Translations under genes and position numbers: made by a program | Source of the DNA: Spirochaetia bacterium | Lineage (GTDB): Bacteria; Spirochaetota; Spirochaetia; Treponematales; Breznakiellaceae | Assembly (NCBI GenBank): GCA_025997675.1 | Contig: BNUX01000019.1 | Location: 1 to 39,609, forward strand | DNA length: 39,609 nt | Direction: 5' to 3' | Shown here: piece by piece, positions 8,932-16,718 of the stretch | Layout: every line of letters begins with the position of its first letter | Numbering within the stretch: the stretch's first letter is position 1 | The notes under the pieces: model-generated | The model's input: the letters and a program-made list of their open reading frames with translations, nothing else | Databases searched by the model: none | What the model was told of the DNA's origin: nothing

Positions 8932-9818
8932 GCCTCGGGAACCGTATTGAAAGTTTTGCCCTGGGGACCTTGTCTACGCTTATCCCAAAATTCAACCGTT
9001 CCTTTTTAATGAAACTAACCGAAGCAAACCGTTTGAAACCCCGGAAACTATTACGGCTTGACGTGCATCTTGCGGATCATTGCAACCTGAACTGCAGGGG
9101 CTGCGAGCACCTTTCCCCGCTGGGGGAAGAAAAACTGCTTGCCCTTGATACATTTGAACGGGACTGCGCGCGGCTCTCGGAATTATCAGGGGGGCGCATT
9201 GCGGAACTATCGCTCTTGGGCGGGGAACCCCTGCTGCACCCCCGGCTCACCGAATTCTTACCTGTTGCGCGAAACTATTTTCCCTCAGGCAGGATACAGG
9301 TAGCGACAAACGGGATACTCCTGCTTAAACAGCCTCCGGACTTTTGGGAGGCCCTGCACAAAAACAGGATACGGCTATGCGTCACCGTGTATCCCATTAC
9401 CATAAACCATGATGAAATAAAACGGCTGGGAAAAAAGCACCGGGTGGAAATAGTCTATTGGGGCAGCCTGAAACACATGAACAAGCTCTGGGAAAAGATG
9501 CCCATAGACCTTTCGGGGGCCCAGGATGCCGGGGAAAGTTTCAGGAAGTGCTACGCCGCAAATTATTGTTTTCAACTGGTGGAGGGCAAAATATACCCCT
9601 GCTTCCGGGCCGCCTACATAGGGTACTTTAACCGGCAGTTTAATACCCATCTTCAGGTTACTGCGGATGATTACATTGACATCTATAAGGCAAAAACCAT
9701 ACAGGAGCTGGTTCAGTTTTTATGCAAGCCCGTGCCGTTCTGCCGTTACTGCAACATGAAACAGGTGGAATATACGGAATGGGGGGTTTCAAAAAAAGAA
9801 ATCAGCGAGTGGACATAG
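8928..9818 (+). CDS. Radical SAM protein of unknown substrate
   Basis: A CX3CX2C motif, CNLNCRGC (Cys52, Cys56, Cys59), would bind a [4Fe-4S] cluster that cleaves S-adenosylmethionine. ELSLLGGEPLLHPRL near residue 95 is the usual second motif (GGEP). The C-terminal third has further cysteines (RKCYAANYC, IYPCF, PFCRYC), suggesting an auxiliary cluster or metal site like SPASM/twitch proteins. The 296-aa length is short for a full SPASM enzyme. Translation is coupled to the MATE gene, so modification of an exported compound is conceivable, but the sequence does not show the substrate. Its 3' end overlaps the convergent HD gene by 17 nt. Confidence 0.85.
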   Translation: MSLGNRIESFALGTLSTLIPKFNRSFLMKLTEANRLKPRKLLRLDVHLADHCNLNCRGCEHLSPLGEEKLLALDTFERDCARLSELSGGRIAELSLLGGEPLLHPRLTEFLPVARNYFPSGRIQVATNGILLLKQPPDFWEALHKNRIRLCVTVYPITINHDEIKRLGKKHRVEIVYWGSLKHMNKLWEKMPIDLSGAQDAGESFRKCYAANYCFQLVEGKIYPCFRAAYIGYFNRQFNTHLQVTADDYIDIYKAKTIQELVQFLCKPVPFCRYCNMKQVEYTEWGVSKKEISEWT

Positions 9819-10266
9819 GCCTTCGCCACCGGCACAGGGTTTCTGAGAGGGAGCAGACCTTGTCCGCCAGGCAGAGTATCCAGCCTTCCCGGTATTTTGG
9901 CGGATGCAGCAGGGTATATGGCCACATGTGGGTCCTGACAAGGGATGCTTCCTTGTCGGACAGGTGAAAATACTTCCGCCCGTTTTCTGCGGCGGCGACG
10001 GGGTGGGTCCATCCGTGGAGGGACCACATCTTTTCAGGCACGTGCCAGTCGTAACAAAAAAAATCGTGGAGCAGCGCCGCCCTAACAAGACTTTCTTTGT
10101 CGGTGATTCTAAAAAGTTCACCCAGGCTGAAACTCAGGCGCGCCACATCCAGGCTATGTTCATACACAGAAACACTGCCATGCTGGATGTACCCCTTTGA
10201 TTCACAAAACTTGGGGTGGCCGCAAATCCCAGCGGCGAGGGTATCAAACAAGGCGGCGTCTTTCAT
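9802..10266 (-). CDS. HD-domain hydrolase
   Basis: This 154-aa protein is essentially one HD domain, a metal-dependent phosphohydrolase fold. Candidate ligands are His37 (YEHSLDVARL), the His67-Asp68 pair (LLHDFF), His87/His113 and Asp135 (LADKVCSL). The order H...HD...H...H...D fits small uncharacterised HD hydrolases acting on nucleotides or phosphate esters. The substrate cannot be read from the sequence. The ATG overlaps the preceding CmpB-like gene by 4 nt, and these two genes commonly occur together in anaerobic bacteria as I recall them. The gene ends the valS-side minus-strand run and overlaps the convergent radical SAM gene. Confidence 0.82.
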   Translation of the reverse strand: MKDAALFDTLAAGICGHPKFCESKGYIQHGSVSVYEHSLDVARLSFSLGELFRITDKESLVRAALLHDFFCYDWHVPEKMWSLHGWTHPVAAAENGRKYFHLSDKEASLVRTHMWPYTLLHPPKYREGWILCLADKVCSLSETLCRWRRPMSTR

Positions 10267-10838
10267 GAAAGGCCGTCCACGGGGTTCGGGACCCCCGCTT
10301 TCTTATTTCGAATATACTTCCGCATGGTGACGACCGCGTCCACCGCGAAGGTTCCCAGGATCAGAATATCTATCCTGAACAGTATCACCGGATGGATACC
10401 CTTTGTGAGCGACAGGGCGAAATCCCAATAGAAGTACACCAAAATTACGGATAAGAGCCCGAAGAACAGGGATGTGGTGAGGGCGATGCGCTTTTTATAA
10501 TTACACCACCGGGTAAACGGGTAGGTATCGTAGTCCCAGCTCATTTTGTGAAAGACCTTTTCCAGAAACAAGGCCGCCAGGTATTCTACCGCAGTGCAGA
10601 GCATGGTTCCCGCAACAAACACCAGGACGGCATGCTGTTTCAGGGGAAAACCGATGAAATACACCACAAAGCCTCCGATACCGTGTACCGGAACCCAGGG
10701 TCCCTTAAAGAATCCCTTGTTTATAAACCGTTTGCGGACATTGGACTCCATGATGGTTTCCCCCAGCCACCCGGTAAAGGAGAAAAAGAAAAACAGGAAT
10801 ACGAGCTTGTCCACTCCAAGACCCAGGGGGTTAAACAT
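10263..10838 (-). CDS. CmpB-like (putative ABC-transporter type IV) membrane protein
   Basis: The 191-aa protein has about five hydrophobic segments and matches the CmpB/PF06541 family, whose name predicts an ABC-transporter role that is not well tested. Landmarks are FSFTGWLGETIMES near residue 20, FINKGFFKGPWVPVHGIGG (residues about 38-56, landmark GPWVPVHGIGG), EYLAALFLEKVFHKMSWDY near residue 85 and the downstream FTRWCNYKKRI. It starts immediately after the activase stop (no gap) and overlaps the HD gene by 4 nt. No ATPase gene is nearby, which argues against a classical transporter role here. Confidence 0.82.
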   Translation of the reverse strand: MFNPLGLGVDKLVFLFFFFSFTGWLGETIMESNVRKRFINKGFFKGPWVPVHGIGGFVVYFIGFPLKQHAVLVFVAGTMLCTAVEYLAALFLEKVFHKMSWDYDTYPFTRWCNYKKRIALTTSLFFGLLSVILVYFYWDFALSLTKGIHPVILFRIDILILGTFAVDAVVTMRKYIRNKKAGVPNPVDGLS

Positions 10839-13800
10839 CTAGGCTACCCGTGCGTTCATGATCAGCATCTGCAAACGGTTTTCTATATTCGCAAAGCTGG
10901 TGTCCGGGTCATAATCCAGGGCAAGGATCTGGATGCCGGGATACTCTTCCTTAATGCGCTTAACAATGCCCCTCCCGGCAAAATGATTGGGCAGGCAGCC
11001 GAAGGGCTGCAGGAGGATGAAGGACTTTACCCCCCGGGAAGCCTGGTGCAGTATGTCCGCCACCATGAGGAAGGATTCCCCGGAATTAATCGAACGGTCT
11101 ATGATAGGGTCTGAGTACTTGGCCAATTCGGGCAGCTGCAGGAACGGCTCATATAAGGGATGCCTCCGGGCCGTCACTTCCATAATCCGCAGGGCGGCTT
11201 CAAAAAACGTATCCCCCCCAAAGGCCCGCAGCAGTTCAAGCCGGGAATAGATCACCTGGTACTTCCTAAACTTTGAAACGATATGCATAAGCATGAGGTT
11301 GCGGAATATGTTGTACATCTGGGGAAGCTCCACCTCCATGTTGTTCTTTTCAAGGTACTCTTCAATGTTATAATTTGAACCGGTATGATAGGTTAAAAGA
11401 TATTCACCGGTGATAAACACCTTCGGTTTCGGCGTCCTTCTGTCGTAGCGGATGGCGCAAAAAGCTTTGATAGCTTTCCGGTAGGACCGGAGTGCACTCA
11501 ACATACCCCCGTGGTAGAGGGCCTCCGTAATATTATCAACCCAGATTTCAAACACCCGGTCGGTCTCCCCCTTTTCAAATTCGTAGGGGCGGATCCTGCG
11601 GCGCAGGTTCTCCAGTATTTCTATCATCACCAGGCACCAGGCGCCCCGGGCAAAGGACAGTTCGCTTAATTTGAAGCCAGGATGGATGTTTTTAAGATCA
11701 TACACATCGGTGGAATAGATGGGCACCTGGGGGTATCCGGCCTCGTCCAGGGCTTTCCGGGTAAGGAACATATAATTCACCAGCCGGCAGTCGCAGTAGG
11801 TCTTTCCCGATCCGACCACCACCTCATCGGGGTTGTACTCCCCGCTTTTCAAAACCGCCAGAGCTTCCCCTATCATCATTTGTGCGGGGAAACAACTATC
11901 GTTGTGCACATATTTTTTGCCCAGTTGTATAGCATCCTTACCGCCGATGGGAATGGGGGCCACCTTAAAGCCCTGCTTCCCAATCACCGCAGTCATGATC
12001 TTGCAGAAGGAGCGGCTTACATTGGGTATCAGGAAAATCTTGTCCCTGTTTTTTTTCGTAAACTTAACCGGATAGGGCTCTTGCAGGGGTTTTATTTCCA
12101 GCCGGCCCGCTTCCCGAATCCGCCGGGCCTCTACAGTTTCGATAAAGGAGCGGACCCGTATCCGTAAGGGGCCGGGCACATCGCTTTCATCCAGCTTTAA
12201 GATGAGGGGCACCTTGCCGGAAATCTCCTTCATGAGCCGGGTCACCTCGTCGGTATAGAGGGCGTCATGGCCGCAGCCGAAACTGAAAATCTGCACATAC
12301 TCAAGGGCGGGATGCCGGGCGGTGTAGATGGCCCCGGAAAGGAGCCGCGCATGGTTACTGTTGTTAATGTCCAGCATGGTTCGGGACAGGTCCAGGTCCT
12401 TCAAACCCGTCAAGGCATCCACGGTGATGACCGGTATGTTCTGGTCGGTAAAATAACGGGACAAGTGGTGGTTTACCAGTTCATCAAACTGATAGTGCCG
12501 CCCGGTGATAACCACGGCAAACTTCCCCGCCTTCTCCGTCTCGGCGATAATGCGGGAGCCCTCCAGAGCCAGCTGGGTATTGAAGCTTGCCAGGGCGGCG
12601 TCCCCCTGGTCTATGGCATTCTGCACCGCCTCCCGGTTAATGCCGTAGGTGTCCTGCATATACCGGCAGAGCTGCCGGTCCCGGTCCTCCTGTTTAAACC
12701 AATGGAACACCGGCGTATCCAGGGGGGTGTTCCAGTTGCGCTGAGGGTCGTCGGAATACTTCACCACCAGGGGATAGCCCTTGAGCACCGGGCAGGTATA
12801 GGTGCTGAGGGGCTCGGGATTATCCGATGGGAGGTGGGCAAAGAGGGGCAGGAAGATACGGTCAACCTTGCTTGCGATAAGGTCGTGGATATGCCCGTGC
12901 ACCAGTTTTGCGGGGAAACAGACCGTGTCGGAGGCGACGGACTGGAGGCCCCGGTCAAAGAGGGCGCGGGTACTGGGGTGGGAAATCTGCGTCCTGAACC
13001 CCAGTGCCCGAAAAAAGGCGGTAAAGAAGGGCATGGTGCGCCAGAAGTCCAGCGCACGGGGCAGGCCGATGGTAGTATTCCTGTCCGCACAAACCGGCGT
13101 AACGGGGTAATCGGCGAAGAGCAGTTTTTCCCGGAACTTAATCATGTCGGGAACCGACTCCATTTGGATGTTGACACGCGTTATCTTTTCCCGGACCGCG
13201 GAATCCTCAAGGCTGCCGATTATCTCCCCCCGCTCGCAGCGGTTCCCCGTAACCCAGGTAGTGGTTTCGGAAGGACCGGGCAGCAGGTTTCCTGCGGCGT
13301 CTTTCCCATAGAAAAAGTTGACCATGGTACGGTTACAGTTGTTCGTACAAAAGGTACACTTGTTATTCGTGTCCTGGGTATAGTCAAAATCCGCCAAACC
13401 ATCCAGGCCGATAAACCGGGTTCTGTCCGCCGGGCCGTGGGGGGAGGTAAACCCCTTGGCGGTGATATGCCTTTTTGTAAGCAGGGCAATGCCGATGGCC
13501 CCCATCTCCCCCGGATAGGGGGCGCGGAGCACCGGCCGCTCCAAATACTGTTCCAGGGCACGGAGTACCGCGTTGTTTTTAAAGGTCCCCCCCTGCACCA
13601 CAATCCTGTCCCCAAGCTCTGCGAAGTTCGCTATACGGATAACCTTGGTAAACACATTTTCTATGATTGAACGGCAGAGGCCGGCCATAATATCCTCCGC
13701 CTGCTTCCCGTTCTTCTGCTCCGTAATAATAGTGCTGTTCATAAACACCGTGCAGCGGCTCCCCAGTTCCGCGGGGTTCTTCGCGTTAAATGCCGCCTCG

Positions 13801-15248
13801 GCAATCTTATCCACCGGGATAGTAAGGTTGGCCGCAAAGCTTTCCAGGAAGGAACCGCAGCCCGAGGAACAGGCCTCATTCAGGGTAATGTTGGTAACAA
13901 TGCCGCCGGCCAGGGAAATAGCCTTCATATCCTGGCCGCCTATGTCCAGGATGAACGTAACCCCATCCATATACTTCCGGGCCGCCTCGGCGTGGGCCAC
14001 GGTTTCCACGGTGTGGTAGTCCGCGCCAAAGGCCTTGTCAAAAATCAATTCCCCGTAACCGGTGGTGCCCAGGGCGATTATTTCCAGGCGCACTCCCATT
14101 GTATCGTACTTCTTTTTCATATCCAGCAGGGCCTGCCTGATAACCTTCAAGGGCTCACCTTTATTGTTGGCATAAAAACTGTCCACCACCTGTTCGTCCT
14201 CATCCAGGAGCACAAACTTTGAGGTGGTGGAACCCGCATCGATTCCCAGATACACCTTCAATGTATCCCCTCTTTGCGCCTTTAGCTGTGGCAGCGGGAG
14301 CAGTTTATGCCGTTCCTCAAACACGGTGCGTTCCCCCGGTGTTTCAAAATACACATTTCTCTTTTGGGGCGCAGTAATACTAATATTCTCACGGTAATGG
14401 GCAAGGGCGGTAAGGGCCTTCTCCGGCTTGAATTCCCGGGGAGCGTCCGCAAACATTTCGTCCAGGGACAGGGCGGTACCGTAGGCGATCAGGGTTTCCG
14501 GGTTTTCCGGGCGGATAATATCCGCTTCCTTAAGGCCCAGCCGTTCGGCGAATACCCGGATCAGGGTGGGGTTAAAGGTCAGGGGCCCCCCTTCAAAGAT
14601 GATGGGGGGCTTAAGCTCCAGGCCCTGGGCAAGGCCGCCGACGGTCTGCTTTACAATGGCGTGGAACGCGGAAAGGGCGATATCCTCAGGCAGGCCGCCC
14701 TGGTTCAAGAGGGGCTGGATGTCGGTTTTGGCAAACACCCCGCAACGGCCGGAAATATCGTAGACCGCCCCACCCTTAGCGGCCAGGGCCTCAAACTGCT
14801 CCACGGGAATCCGCAGGAGGGTGGCCACTTCGTCGATAAAGGCGCCGGTCCCCCCGGCACAGCTCCCGTTCATCCGCATATCCGAGGCGACAAGCCGCTT
14901 GACACCCTCATCATAATAGAAGAAAACCACCTTGGCGTCCTGGCCCCCCAGTTCTATGGCGACCCGGGCCTGGGGATAAAAGATACGCACCGCGATGGCG
15001 TTTGCCACCACTTCCTGGATATAGTGGGCGTGTATGGCATCCGCAATGGGCTTGCCCCCGGAGCCGCACACGGCGGCCTTGAACTCAATACCGGGAAAAA
15101 GGGAGAAAACTTCCGTTAAAAGGGTGTGTACCGTTTCGGCCTGGTATGCGTTATGCCGTTCATACCGGGAAAAAAGAACCTTTTTACTTTCCGGCTCCAT
15201 GACGACCACTTTTACCGTGGTGGAGCCCACATCTATTCCCAAACGCAT
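10839..15248 (-). CDS. Giant CoA-substrate-specific activase (BadF/HgdC type) fused to a dehydratase-like part
   Basis: The 1469-aa protein combines two ASKHA ATPase domains with a long C-terminal half. Domain 1 begins MRLGIDVGSTTVKVVVM; domain 2, from about residue 330, begins YLGIDAGSTTSKFVLLD. Each has a cysteine loop of the kind that holds the activase [4Fe-4S] cluster (NGSCAGGTG; NEACSSGCGSF). A cysteine-rich stretch CTFCTNNCNRT follows near residue 650, then a DUF2229-like region and an HgdB-like part (residues about 1000-1469). Known small activases inject an electron into 2-hydroxyacyl-CoA dehydratases or benzoyl-CoA reductases; the role of these fused forms is not established. The ATG at 15248 lacks a Shine-Dalgarno and has a promoter-like element just upstream. 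Confidence 0.9.
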   Translation of the reverse strand: MRLGIDVGSTTVKVVVMEPESKKVLFSRYERHNAYQAETVHTLLTEVFSLFPGIEFKAAVCGSGGKPIADAIHAHYIQEVVANAIAVRIFYPQARVAIELGGQDAKVVFFYYDEGVKRLVASDMRMNGSCAGGTGAFIDEVATLLRIPVEQFEALAAKGGAVYDISGRCGVFAKTDIQPLLNQGGLPEDIALSAFHAIVKQTVGGLAQGLELKPPIIFEGGPLTFNPTLIRVFAERLGLKEADIIRPENPETLIAYGTALSLDEMFADAPREFKPEKALTALAHYRENISITAPQKRNVYFETPGERTVFEERHKLLPLPQLKAQRGDTLKVYLGIDAGSTTSKFVLLDEDEQVVDSFYANNKGEPLKVIRQALLDMKKKYDTMGVRLEIIALGTTGYGELIFDKAFGADYHTVETVAHAEAARKYMDGVTFILDIGGQDMKAISLAGGIVTNITLNEACSSGCGSFLESFAANLTIPVDKIAEAAFNAKNPAELGSRCTVFMNSTIITEQKNGKQAEDIMAGLCRSIIENVFTKVIRIANFAELGDRIVVQGGTFKNNAVLRALEQYLERPVLRAPYPGEMGAIGIALLTKRHITAKGFTSPHGPADRTRFIGLDGLADFDYTQDTNNKCTFCTNNCNRTMVNFFYGKDAAGNLLPGPSETTTWVTGNRCERGEIIGSLEDSAVREKITRVNIQMESVPDMIKFREKLLFADYPVTPVCADRNTTIGLPRALDFWRTMPFFTAFFRALGFRTQISHPSTRALFDRGLQSVASDTVCFPAKLVHGHIHDLIASKVDRIFLPLFAHLPSDNPEPLSTYTCPVLKGYPLVVKYSDDPQRNWNTPLDTPVFHWFKQEDRDRQLCRYMQDTYGINREAVQNAIDQGDAALASFNTQLALEGSRIIAETEKAGKFAVVITGRHYQFDELVNHHLSRYFTDQNIPVITVDALTGLKDLDLSRTMLDINNSNHARLLSGAIYTARHPALEYVQIFSFGCGHDALYTDEVTRLMKEISGKVPLILKLDESDVPGPLRIRVRSFIETVEARRIREAGRLEIKPLQEPYPVKFTKKNRDKIFLIPNVSRSFCKIMTAVIGKQGFKVAPIPIGGKDAIQLGKKYVHNDSCFPAQMMIGEALAVLKSGEYNPDEVVVGSGKTYCDCRLVNYMFLTRKALDEAGYPQVPIYSTDVYDLKNIHPGFKLSELSFARGAWCLVMIEILENLRRRIRPYEFEKGETDRVFEIWVDNITEALYHGGMLSALRSYRKAIKAFCAIRYDRRTPKPKVFITGEYLLTYHTGSNYNIEEYLEKNNMEVELPQMYNIFRNLMLMHIVSKFRKYQVIYSRLELLRAFGGDTFFEAALRIMEVTARRHPLYEPFLQLPELAKYSDPIIDRSINSGESFLMVADILHQASRGVKSFILLQPFGCLPNHFAGRGIVKRIKEEYPGIQILALDYDPDTSFANIENRLQMLIMNARVA

Positions 15249-15258
15249 GAATGAAACC

Positions 15259-15287
15259 AGAATACCGGCTAGCTAAAGAAAAATCAA
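15259..15287 (-). promoter_or_regulatory. Putative promoter in front of the giant activase
   Basis: On the minus strand, TTGATT (15282-15287), a 17-nt spacer and TATTCT (15259-15264) end 10 nt before the ATG at 15248. It fills most of the 47-nt gap after the VanY-like gene. The transcript leader would be only a few bases long. Confidence 0.35.
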
Positions 15288-15295
15288 GAGAAGAA

Positions 15296-16156
15296 TTACG
15301 GGGTGTTTTCCCATTCATGGATAAACTGCAGGGCATATTGCTGTATCCCCTCGAAGTAGGTGTCGATAAAGGCCGCCAGTTCCGGCCCCACATATCGGTA
15401 GTGCCAGCTTTCCCACACATACCCCGTGACCGTCTCGTAGCCGTCGGGGAAGGACAGGGACCAGCCGAAACGGGCGGCGTTGTCCCGCATCCACCGGCCC
15501 CCCGGAGTTGCGGCAAAGGAATTGTCGATGGGGCCGAAGTCCAGTACCAGGCCGGTTTGATGCTGGCTGTAGCCGGGCCGGGCGGAAACCCTGTCCGCTT
15601 CCTCCTGGCCGTCGGACGCAACGGTCCGGGCATAGACCTCCACCTGGTACTGGTAGGACCGGTAGCTTGAGGCCGCAGTGAGCACAGCCCCCTCGGCACG
15701 GACGGCGGCGGCCATGTTTTCCAGGGCATCTGCGGCGCTCCGGCGGAGCATGAGCCCCCGGCGGCTTATCCGGTAGGATTTCCCCCCGGTAAGTTCCACC
15801 AGGTCTTCCGGTTCATAGCCTTCGGGCAGGGCGTGACCCTTGTCCACCAGCCGCCTGAGATAGGGGTCACCCTCAAGGCAGGCAAGCAGATCCAGGATAA
15901 ATTGCGGGCCCTCCGCCGCAGCCCCCATAACCTGGCGGGAAAGATCCCCCGGTATCAGCGCTCGGGACAGGACCCGCCGTACCGTATCGGGAAAAACCAG
16001 TTCGGCGCCCTCCCCGGCAAGGCCGTCGGCCTGCGCCGGCCGGGCCTGAGCGGTACTCCCTCCGAAGATTCCCGCAGCGGCCCGCCGCCGGTTTTCAGCG
16101 GGAACACAGGAGAACAACAGGAATACTATTGGTATACCCCAAACGGGCCTAGTCAT
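15296..16156 (-). CDS. VanY-type D-alanyl-D-alanine carboxypeptidase lipoprotein
   Basis: A 286-aa M15B peptidase predicted to trim D-Ala from peptidoglycan peptides outside the cytoplasmic membrane. The N-terminus MTRPVWGIPIVFLLFSCVPA is a lipoprotein signal with lipobox LFSC. The C-terminal zinc domain has SYRSYQYQ, SQHQTGLVLDF (His and Asp ligands) and ESWHYRYVG (catalytic Glu and His ligand). The frame is open further upstream, but the ATG at 16156 is supported by AGGAGG 6 nt before it and by the signal peptide starting there. It overlaps the end of the small HD hydrolase gene by 8 nt, so it belongs to the valS operon. Confidence 0.9.
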   Translation of the reverse strand: MTRPVWGIPIVFLLFSCVPAENRRRAAAGIFGGSTAQARPAQADGLAGEGAELVFPDTVRRVLSRALIPGDLSRQVMGAAAEGPQFILDLLACLEGDPYLRRLVDKGHALPEGYEPEDLVELTGGKSYRISRRGLMLRRSAADALENMAAAVRAEGAVLTAASSYRSYQYQVEVYARTVASDGQEEADRVSARPGYSQHQTGLVLDFGPIDNSFAATPGGRWMRDNAARFGWSLSFPDGYETVTGYVWESWHYRYVGPELAAFIDTYFEGIQQYALQFIHEWENTP

Positions 16157-16718
16157 TCCGGTCCTCCTGCCGGGTAAAAACGGACACATACTTTCTCCGG
16201 GATTCCACCAGGGAATCCAGTTCCGCACGCATAGCCGCGTCAACCTCTTCGGCAATGGGGAGGATAAACTGTACCGTTTCTTCGGTGTAGCGGCGAATAA
16301 AGGCAATGTTGTTCACGAAGCCCAGGGAAATCATATTGCTGATGCGGTCCGCCACCTTGAGGACCTTGGCCTCCCGGGAACCGCTTTCCCGGATACGGGT
16401 CAGAAATTCCGGCTTGGTCTCATTGGGGTACCGGGTGACCTCCATCACCAGGTCGTAGACATTGGGCCCCTCAAAATCGGTGGACAGAATAAGATTGTGG
16501 TTAAAATCGGGGATATCTTCGATGAGGTCGTGGACAATCGACGCCTTGAGCATCACCGAGTTGATGTACCCATAGTCGATGAGGGTCGCCATGGTATCAA
16601 GCTGGTGCCGGAACATATTCCCCCCCCCCTCACGGGACTTCCCGATGAGGGCGGTGGCAAGCTGCATGTAGGGGGCGAGAAACGTTCCTTTCAGGCGAAG
16701 CATCTCTTCGGTGGTCAT
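16149..16718 (-). CDS. SpoT/RelA-type HD hydrolase (small alarmone hydrolase-like)
   Basis: The 189-aa product is a stand-alone HD domain of the RelA/SpoT hydrolase type with no synthetase domain. Candidate metal ligands are His38 (FRHQLDTM), His63-Asp64 (VHDLIED) and Asp124 (KVADRISNM). Glu67-Asp68 match the ED pair typical of ppGpp hydrolases, and KVADRISNM resembles the KLADRLHNM motif of SpoT. In known systems such enzymes remove the 3' pyrophosphate of (p)ppGpp; here that is inference. The gene overlaps valS by 4 nt upstream and the VanY gene by 8 nt downstream, linking a possible alarmone hydrolase to an aminoacyl-tRNA synthetase. Confidence 0.82.
   Translation of the reverse strand: MTTEEMLRLKGTFLAPYMQLATALIGKSREGGGNMFRHQLDTMATLIDYGYINSVMLKASIVHDLIEDIPDFNHNLILSTDFEGPNVYDLVMEVTRYPNETKPEFLTRIRESGSREAKVLKVADRISNMISLGFVNNIAFIRRYTEETVQFILPIAEEVDAAMRAELDSLVESRRKYVSVFTRQEDRND

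Noticed and set aside
12267..13670. Long open frame of about 467 codons on the plus strand
   Set aside because: It lies wholly antisense to the well-conserved giant activase, has biased composition rich in Gly, His, Pro and Val, and shows no domain. It is a GC-rich shadow frame. Similar frames opposite tex (5679-6632, 6672-7442) and valS (18059-18871) are rejected for the same reason.
16157..16306. N-terminal extension of the VanY-like frame to 16306
   Set aside because: It overlaps the HD hydrolase gene in another frame. The ATG at 16156 has AGGAGG and begins a lipoprotein signal peptide.
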